Assembly: GCF_000004195.4 (NCBI RefSeq) | Contig: NC_030677.2 | Location: 45,075,142 to 45,139,141 of the forward strand | Direction: 5' to 3' | DNA from: Xenopus tropicalis | Lineage: Eukaryota > Chordata > Amphibia > Anura > Pipidae | DNA length: 64,000 bases | Shown here: positions 56,010 to 64,000 of the stretch, in pieces | Layout: each line of letters starts with the position of its first letter | Numbering within the stretch: the stretch's first letter is position 1 | Notes under the pieces: model-generated | Database searches by the model: none | Told to the model about the DNA's origin: nothing | The model's input: only the letters and a program-made list of their open reading frames with translations | Position numbers and translations under genes: made by a program

Positions 56010-58353
56010 CTGGGACAGGGAGTTGGATAATGAAAAAGTTAAACCAATCCCCAGAGGTGGTGATAGGTCATGTGACTTTTATAGAGAAAGGGAAAAATAG
56101 AACAGCATATTTGTTAGAAATTTTGAGGGCTACAATTCCAAGAGGCCTCAATACACCTTTCAGAATAATCAGTTTTAGAATAAGATGTGTTTTGCAGTTA
56201 ATGGCATCTCTGTATCTCTTTTATTCCACTTCCTGATTTATTATTATAGCTAGTATTTGGTTGGCCACTAGAGAGTGTGATAATTTGTGTAATTGCTTTT
56301 TTATACAGTCTGAGGAAAGTGCTCTTTAAACAGAGCTCTACTTAGGGGGCATTAAACACGGGCAGTAGTAATGAGGGAAAATCTTTGCCAGGCATGGATT
56401 TGCTGCGAAATTCCACATTTTGCCATCGGCATACTGTGCGTCAAAAAAGCCAAGCATTTTTTAAGGAAGCGAAATCAGACAGATTTGCTCATCACTAACG
56501 GGCAGTGATCCTGGACCCTATGCTTGCAAAGGACAGTGGAAGGGCCCTATGCTGCAATGACAGTTCTGAGATTATGCGACACGTGAGGCCGTGGCTACTT
56601 GCACTCAGCAACAGATTTCATAGCAGATTTTTATGAATGTGCATGTTTTTCACACCTTCTAATTTACAACCAAAAGCAGTGACAGATACAGGAATGGCAC
56701 AAAGTCTTTTATCAAAATACACTAGAGGGGTATAATGGGACCCTGTCACAGGAAGAGAGAGTGGTCTTCAGGGTGGGCATTCTGTAGCCGGACACTGTCC
56801 CTGGGAGAACAACATTTCAGCCACATTAGCCCATGCTAGGAAAAACACAGCTAAACAGGAGCTGTTTTACTTGGTCACTGGAGAGCCTTTTTCAGCAACC
56901 AATCAGATCTTTGCTTTTAACTTGTAGATGACCATTCAAATTTAATTGCTGATTGGTTGCTATGGGCAACATCACCGGTGATATTTATCTTCAGTGTTAA
57001 TAAATACTCCCCACACACAGTGGATTTTGGTGCAAAAATGCACACTTTTGTATTTTCAGAATGGAATTTATTCTGTGTTTGTCCAATTAGGTAGAGTGTA
57101 ATATGGTGCTTAAAAAAAGAAAAAACTATAACAGCATGTCACATTGTACTTTATGTGACATCATTGTGAAATGAAACTATATATCTCTATACCTCAATAA
57201 TAGTCAGGTTCTCCTACTGTAGGTACAATAGTCATAGCACAACTGCATCCAAGCAAGTTCTATGCCAGCGTTGCCCTCCACTTTTACAACAAAAAGTTTT
57301 TAGTGATTCCCATGAATTGTGTCACACAGCAAATGAAAGTTTGCCCAGACAGAAAAGGCCTTGGTGTGAGGATACAGTAGAAGTGTTCCAGCGATGTGCA
57401 GTCGATCTGCCAGGGTATGTTTGTTTTATTGCTTGGCCTACTTCTTTTATAAAGGTTGTCAAGTATTTAGACTAATCTTCTCTCCTAAGAATAGGATTAA
57501 AAGAATCAAGACCATGGCTGAGAAGAATTGTTGCTTAGGATTACTGAACAAATGAAAAAGGAGGTATAGGCCTGGCAAGGGGTAGTTTAACATTCAGTTA
57601 GTAACACTGCAGACAATTCTAGGAAGAGACTTCCAAGAGAGTTGGTAGCAGCTAGGGACTGCAAAGTCTTTGAGAGAATTTTAGGCAAAACCTGAGCATA
57701 AACAGTGATGGGTATTGCTGGCCACATGGGAAATGTAATGGGGATCATGTATGTATGTATGTATTATCCAGGACCAAAAAAAGCAGGGGGGGGGGGGGCA
57801 AAAAGGTAGATCTTAACCAGTGACTATTTTATTGGTAGAACTTCATGAGATCAACCTTTAGGGTAGTTACAATGAGCTGGTAGCAGAGATGTTCTATGTA
57901 TGTGCCAAGCAGATGGCAGCATGTACACACAAGGGCATATTTATAAAGCTGTGTAAAATGATTTATGTTGAAAAAATAAATACTTTAGGATATTTATTTA
58001 TGTGTATTTTATGTTATGCTGCCTATACGCAGTATTTTATACTTCTCTAAACCTCATATAAGCTATTAAAGGCAATGGAAAAAAAAACAGTGGCACTGTT
58101 TAAAAATGTTGTTTTATTAAATTTTATTTCCAATCAGCTGCTTTTTATGCTGGATTTTTAAGCAACCGCCTAAGATTAATACACAACTTTATTAACATAA
58201 CAGATCGTATTGGGTACTACTTGGCCTTTAGATGTCAATGTGTTGTGCATTTGACAGCTCTTTTTTAACGGCTTTATAAATAGGCCCCTAGAGGTGCTGT
58301 CAAGATGGCACCAACGTGGCTTAGAATAGAGCAAAAGGGCCGTCATTATTATT
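56010..58353. other. Intergenic or intronic, old repeats, no confident gene
   Basis: Holds the ATTGGTTGCTA-type old repeat at about 56870-57010, a 13-nt G run at 57786-57798, and a weak plus-strand exon-like segment at 57330-57414. Nothing else supportable. Confidence 0.4.
57786..57798 (-). repeat. Poly-G tract (13 nt)
   Basis: The only long homopolymer of this class in G orientation on the plus strand. Confidence 0.9.
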
Positions 58354-59272
58354 TTAAAGGAAAACCATGGGAAAACACGTTTTTTGCTAAATGCATCAGT
58401 CATTAGAGTTTCTCTAGCAGAATCCTGCATTGAAATCCGGTTTTCAAAAATGCACACAGACTTTTTAATATTTAATTTTAAATTAAATTTCACATGGGGC
58501 TAGCCATATTCTTTATTTCCCAAGGTGCTATAGCCATATGACTTCAGTCACATTTTACTGTTGCGCTGCAAGTTGGAGTGATATCACCCCCCTCCCAGAT
58601 CAGCAGAACAATGGGAAGGTAGCAAGGTAGCAGCTCCCTGACACCTGTATTGCTAAAAGTGCTAGATATGGGAAAATAACTCAGTAGTACAAAATATAAA
58701 GGTCCCCATACACAGGCCGATAGCTTATCGGCCCGTGTAGGGGCAGAAACGAGGGGCCTGGCCGACCAATATCTGGCCTGAAATTGGCCAGATATCGATC
58801 GGGCAGGTTAGAAAATTTGATGCGGTCCCCGAACTGACTGTCCCATTTCCGCCCACATAATCTGATCGTTTGGCCCCAATGCCAAACGATCGAATTTTTT
58901 TTTTTTTACCTAAACGCTCCCCGATATCGCCCACCCGAATGTGGGGATATCAGGTGAAGATCCGCTCGCTTGGCGACATCGCCAAGCGAGCAGTTCTGCT
59001 GGTGTATGGGGACCTCAAGCCCGCTTCCGTTACATGGGAGTAGGAGAAACAATAGGTTATCAGATATCTGAAAGCAGTTCTAATATGGAGCGCTGGCTTT
59101 TTTGAAAGCTTACAATGCACTGAGATGGCGCCTACACACCAATATTGCAACTAATAAAAATACATTTGTTGGTTCAAGAATAACATTTTAAATGTTAGAG
59201 TGATTTGCTATGTAAATAGTGTAATTTAGAAATAAAAAGTACACCATAAAAATCATGACAGTATCCCTTTAA
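58354..59272. mobile_element. TTAA MITE, about 600-bp family (copy 4), interrupted
   Basis: TTAAAGGAAAACCATGGGAA at left and CATGACAGTATCCCTTTAA at right, TTAA on both sides. The interior matches copies 1-3, but it is split at 58700-59015 by a Harbinger-like MITE. Confidence 0.82.
58700..59015. mobile_element. PIF/Harbinger-like MITE with AGGTCCCCATACAC termini (copy 2, nested)
   Basis: AGGTCCCCATACACAGGC at left, GGTGTATGGGGACCT at right; flanks TAA/CAA (2 of 3). The internal sequence is the inverse of 55341-55596 (TCTGGCCTGAAATTGGCC versus GGCCAATTTTAGGCCAG). It splits the TTAA MITE at 58354-59272, so it is the younger insertion. Confidence 0.85.
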
Positions 59273-59989
59273 GAAGCAAGTTTACAGGAAGAGCAACGTT
59301 CAAAGAGGTGCATTACTAATTGGTACCCAAGGTTGACAGACCCTGATAGACCCCTTAATAGACCCTGTTCATTTTACTAAAGTAAACCCAAAGTCTGGAC
59401 AACCCCTGATATAGAATAACTTTATTTATTTGAAATGTTTCCTTTTATATTTGTTTTTTTTTTATACTAAAATCTTTTTCATATGGAGTCAGCTATAACA
59501 TTAAATAGTCTGGATTATGAAGGAGATGTCACAAAATAGAAATCTTTCTGCTGAGAAGTTGGTAAAACATTTAGCCACACAAGTTATTTTCCTTTGCTTT
59601 GCAGGACCTGTATTATCCTTTCCAGTTATAAATCAGAAAGTCAGTGGTGCTGTACCATTAGTGCACAATTACATTACGTTTCAAGCTAATCTGTCAGTCT
59701 GCTGTGCACTTCTACTGACACCTAAATGGCTGCATTCAGTTCCTGACAAAGATCCTGCCAAACCCTATGGCAAAGCAAGTGCGATTCCACGCTGCAAGCA
59801 CCTCATGCATTATTGAACACAAAATGTTCAGAGGAGATCTGACACTTCTCCCTACAATTCCTGTCAGTGCAGATGTTAGGGGTTAAGTGATCCTCTGTAT
59901 ATCTGATGCTGGCTCCTCCCCATTCCCCCAGTTCTTTTGTCCTCCCACCGGAGTTGGGACACCTTGGAAAAAATCTAATTACTTTTCTA
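59273..59989. other. Intergenic; carries a DIRS-relic-like fragment
   Basis: GACCTGTATTATCCTTTCC at about 59606 repeats at about 60916 within the DIRS relic. The 99-codon open frame 59517-59816 covers it and has no domain I recognise; probably more decayed retroelement. Confidence 0.4.
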
Positions 59990-60245
59990 CAAGGTCGGAC
60001 TGGGGGGTGAAGGGCCCATCGGGGCCCGCGCCCATAGCCCGCCCATATGGCCCACGCCCATAGCCTCTTCCCCCCGGAGGGGCCCCCCTAACCCCCCTCG
60101 CAGGGCCCCCCACCCGACGTCCTTCCTTGAGCGCGTTAATTTAACGCACCAGGGCAGGAGTGGTCAGGCAGGGGGAGTGCCGCAAGGGTCGTGTCTGGGC
60201 CACCAGGGCCCACTGGGATTTTTTTTTCAGCCCAGTCCGACCCTG
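59990..60245. mobile_element. hAT-type MITE with perfect 8-bp target duplication
   Basis: Starts CAAGGTCGGACTGGGG and ends CCCAGTCCGACCCTG. Flanked on both sides by CTTTTCTA (59982-59989 and 60246-60253), a perfect octamer duplication. GC-rich interior (GGGGCCCGCGCCC). Relative of 21106-21380. Confidence 0.9.
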
Positions 60246-60399
60246 CTTTTCTATTATTTCTTATAATTTTCAATATTTCATTTTTACTTCCACCTTACTG
60301 ATTGGTTCACAGAGCAACCAGTATGCAGTGCACAAAAGGGTTTGCTGAGCAACCTCATTTATGGGATAAACATAGTCCCTTCTCACGATCGACCTTTCA

Positions 60400-62350
60400 A
60401 GTCAGGTACAGATGGGTTCACAGAGCAACCCGACCTCAAGAGTACTGGTTCCCCCTTCACTGAAGTAAAGTACAAGGGAACCGTAGATCTACCTTATTGC
60501 CCGTTACCTTGAATAGAAGTAAGCAGAGCTATTCCTCCATCACAAGGTAATGCACATTAGTGCCACCCATCAACGCATCAACTCAGCACTAACATTCATT
60601 GCAGACGCAGCTATGGATACTATCAGATTAGCAGCTAAGTCCTCAGCCAACACAGTCAAAGCCAGGAGGGCCTAATGGTTCAGACAATGGACAGGGTACT
60701 CAGCATCCAAGTCAAGACTAACATCTCTCAAGTTTACGGGAGAACAGCTATTTGGCCCAGCCCTTATAAGATCATATTTGATGTAACAAGGGCAAAAGCT
60801 CCTTTCTACCCATCAAGTGAAAACAGGATGATAACTACCACAGATTTCAAAACACTAGGAGGTGCAATACACAAGGTTGTTCCTTTCATTCAACAAACTA
60901 TAGAAGCTTTGCTGGACCTGTATTATCCTTTTCAGTTATAAATCATCATTATTTACCATCATCATCCCGCAGGAGAGGGAAACCGACATGGACGCAACAA
61001 GGCAAGCCAACCAGGAAATCCAACACCAAGAGTGCATCAGTGTGACTCTGAGTACAGGTCCAGACATGCAGGTAGGAGGAAGGCTAAAACACTTCACAGC
61101 CACGTGGTGTGCCACCATATCTGACCACTGGGTTCTATCCATTGTGCAAGAAAGCTACAAAATACCCTTCAAATCAGGGCCACCACCGGGCAGGTTTGTA
61201 ATGTCTACAGTGTCAAGTGATCCAGGGAAACAGGCAACCCTACATCAAGTAGAACAGGATTTCCTTTCCACCCAGGTAGTGGCACTAGTGCCCACATCAC
61301 AGTCTCTGGATGGCCCTGCTTCTCTTTACGAAGATACTGGCGTCATTGATGGCACACCTCAGGCATCACAGTACTATCTTATTTGGATGACGTCCTAATA
61401 ACAGCACCTGACCACAGCAAAAGAGCACACCAGGTCGGTCCTAAGAGTTTTACAACAAAACGGATTGCTGATCAGTTACCAGAAAAGCACACTAATACCC
61501 AGCCAATCCACAGAATTCCTGAGGCTCCGGAGAGACACATAGCCACCAGAGTATTCCTATTTGAAACCAGGATACATTGCCTTTTTCCAAGCGGCCAGAG
61601 CCATGGACAGATGAAATCAGACAACAGCAGAGGACTTTTTAAGACTCCTTGGCTACATGGTGGCCTCACTGGAAACTCTACCATTTGGCAGAATACATAT
61701 GAGAGAATTACAGCTGAATTTTTTATGATTCTGAAGTGGGAACAATCAGGATTTATCGCAAAAGATACTAGACCTACAGAACACCAAACAGAGCCAGGTA
61801 TGGTGGACGGATCGAATCAACCTACAGTAGGAAAGTCTTGGAACCCACAGAACTGGCAAGTCATGATGACAGACACCAGCCAAAAATTAGGTCTCCAAGT
61901 GGTATCCACTGCTGCAAGCCAGGCCCCTAAAAGTTCAATCAGACAATGCCATGACCACGGCTTACATAAACAAACAGGGTGGCACAAGCAGCAGACTAGT
62001 GTGAAAATAAGTATCACATTTACTACAGTGGGTGGAGGTCAACATAATATCGATATCAGCAGTCTACATCGAAGGGGTCTTAAACTGGGAGGCGGACTAC
62101 TTAAGCTGTCAGACAATAGACTTCGGGGAGAAGGCACTCCACCCACAAACATTCCAATTACTGGTAGATGGGTGGGGGAGAGCGGATATCAACATGCTAG
62201 CATTGAGCCACAACACCAAACTTCCAGTCTACTGCTCCAGAACAAGTGAGCCAGCAGCAGCGTTCACCGACGTTCTAGTAATTTCCTGGATATTCTGCAT
62301 GGTGTACGCCATCAAACAGGAGGCAACACGCACCATCCTCATCAGGGCAG
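60400..62350 (+). pseudogene. Decayed DIRS-type retrotransposon
   Basis: Plus-strand relic colinear with the element at 3743-9362. It has a gag-like piece at about 60600-60670; the RT N-terminal region at about 61110-61300 (SDHWVLSIVQESYKIPF, equivalent to the start of the 7037-6267 frame); then directly the Y-x-D-D region at about 61375-61400 (YLDDVLITAP), so most of the RT core is deleted; RNase H pieces at about 61860-61985 and 62085-62130 (WEADYLSCQTIDFGE); and WGRADINMLA at about 62172. Many frameshifts. No recombinase, no inverted repeats, truncated near 62350. Far older than the left element. Confidence 0.85.
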
Positions 62351-64000
62351 GAACTAGGGGTAGAGTCCAGTGCCTAGGGCGCAACACTTGGGGGGCGCAG
62401 GTCACTAAGAAATGCTGCATCCATTGAGCAGATTTGCCAGGCAGCCAAATGGGGGTCACTATATACATTTAACAAATTTGGATTTACACAAAAATCCTTT
62501 TCTTGTAGGCCCAGACTGTCAGTACAGTAAGTTCCACCCTAGCGATGTTCTTGATGCATGTTCTAAGTCCATAATCCCCCTTTTTGTTCTTAACCTTGGA
62601 GCTGTATGATCTGCTCTCTATTTAGAATGGTTAAAAAACATTTTTATTTATCAGATCATTATATAGCAACAATATTTATAAAAAATCATCATAATATCCA
62701 TCAATAAACAAATCAATACATACCACCCAGTGAAAAAACTGAGAAAGGATATGAAGGCAGATACTCTGGATGAGAGAAAACCCCAATATTTCGGCTCAAA
62801 CGCCTTTGTCAAGGGATCGGCTCTATATTCTCAGTGCAGCAGGAAAACTCCCATTTCCTGATACTCTGGGTAGAGCAAATCTAAAATGTTTAGATAAGGG
62901 ATCTTTCCATCATTTGCCATACTTTTTTAAACATTAAGTAATCCCAACAGGATTGCTTGCTTCCAATAAGGATTAATTATATTTTAGTTATAATAAAGTG
63001 CAAGGTACTGTTTTATTATTACAGGAGAAAAAACTGAGTGGTCAAAACTGGCTTCCATTAGCGGCCCTCCACTATGTATGCTAGAGATATTCCGGCCCTC
63101 GGCACCACAAAAGTTGGACAGCACTGGTCTATAGGTATTTGTGTATATGCACCACACATTGTCAGGCTTCAACTCGTAAAAAAAATCTTACGTGTTTTTT
63201 TTCATAAAGTGAGTCAAACCTGGCTTTTGGACAAAGCAGAATAAAACACTCCTTGAAAAAAATCACCATTTGTTTTTTTACAACTTTTTTTAGTGAATTT
63301 TATTTTACACAGCATAATAAATGGACCCCTAAATGAGATGCAGCTGCAGTGTAAATGGGAAAGATATGGTCTTATGAAAGCCAAATACTGGCTGATACTC
63401 TATAGCAGTGTTGTTTTATTACATGTAGAGAGACTTGATTAATTCTCATACAGCATGTTTGAGGGTCAGATTATATTAAAATGGTGATATCCCATAATGA
63501 AGTTTATGGAGCCCTAGAGCAGCCATGAAAATAATTTGGAGGGTCACATCCGGCCCACGGGCCTCCAGTTGGACAGCCCTGCTCTACAATATCTGATGAA
63601 CCTGACTGGCGAACATAAAGGCAGGGTTGTTTCTAGGGCTTCTGCCTCTTGAGGCAGCAGTGCTAACATAGCGCCCCCCACACTACACTTGCAAGGCACT
63701 TACCTTAACTGATGGTCAGCAGTTTAGACATCTCTGTACCAAAATGTTTTAATTTATCACTGTAAACATTATTATAGCAATTCTTAATATCCCTTATTTC
63801 TTCTAACACCTTTAACTGTAAATGCCCTGATTTTGTACCACTTCCATGCCATGGCATCCCATCATTTATATCAGTGTGTTACGTGGCTGTTCTTCTCCCT
63901 GCCGGGCACGTGTTTATGCACAAAGTGCTGTATGTTTGTAAAGACATAATAAAGTGAGGGAATGTCATTATCCAAGGCATACCATTGTGGCTGATTGAGT
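62351..64000. other. Intergenic mosaic of old MITE fragments
   Basis: Decayed pieces: about 62840-63040 related to the TACAGGTATGGG family (GATAAGGGATCTTTCCAT, CAAGGTACTGTTTTATTATTACAGG); 63050-63140 (CGGCCCTC ... GTTGGACAGCACTGG); and 63500-63590 (CATCCGGCCCACGGGCCTCC ... GTTGGACAGCCCTGC), the last two being similar hAT-style ends. No gene seen. Confidence 0.45.

Noticed and set aside
61383..62249. 288-codon plus-strand open frame
   Set aside because: It starts in the Y-x-D-D region of the DIRS relic but then runs mostly out of frame with the RNase H motifs, which appear in other frames of the same stretch. It is an accident of a decayed retroelement.

Overview
This is vertebrate nuclear DNA, almost certainly from a clawed frog (Xenopus). 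Two spliced genes fit frog or human orthologues residue for residue, and the rest is dense with repeat types typical of Xenopus: TTAA-flanked, TWA-flanked and hAT-type MITEs, Tc1 elements and DIRS retrotransposons.

Layout. 1-3742: intergenic, with two hairpin MITEs and one TTAA MITE. About 3743-9362: a structurally complete DIRS-type tyrosine-recombinase retrotransposon on the minus strand, with inverted terminal repeats, an internal complementary region, gag-like, RT/RNase H and recombinase reading frames, and one in-frame TGA. 11426-36132 (UTR exon inferred to about 38400): TRAPPC11 on the minus strand, 29 coding exons giving 1133 codons plus stop, the length I recall for the human protein. 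Its introns hold a Tc1 transposon (30446-31981), a 270-bp near-perfect palindrome (31993-32262) and many MITEs. 38787-49436: RWDD4 on the plus strand, 8 coding exons including a predicted 3-nt micro-exon, giving 188 codons plus stop. Its introns hold a Tc1 relic containing a nested MITE, and a MITE carrying twelve copies of a 52-bp tandem repeat. 49561-64000: mostly intergenic, with MITEs (one with a perfect 8-bp target duplication), a decayed DIRS copy (about 60.4-62.35 kb) and weak candidate exons of an unrecognised minus-strand gene at 55761-56009.

The two cellular genes are head to head, with under 500 bp between the inferred TRAPPC11 first exon and the RWDD4 start codon, so they probably share a bidirectional promoter. 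I recall the human pair being adjacent and divergent too. TRAPPC11 is a subunit of the TRAPP III tethering complex acting in ER-to-Golgi traffic; RWDD4 is a small RWD-domain protein of poorly known role. Exon borders were read by hand from GT/AG sites and phase continuity. Transcript ends are inferred.
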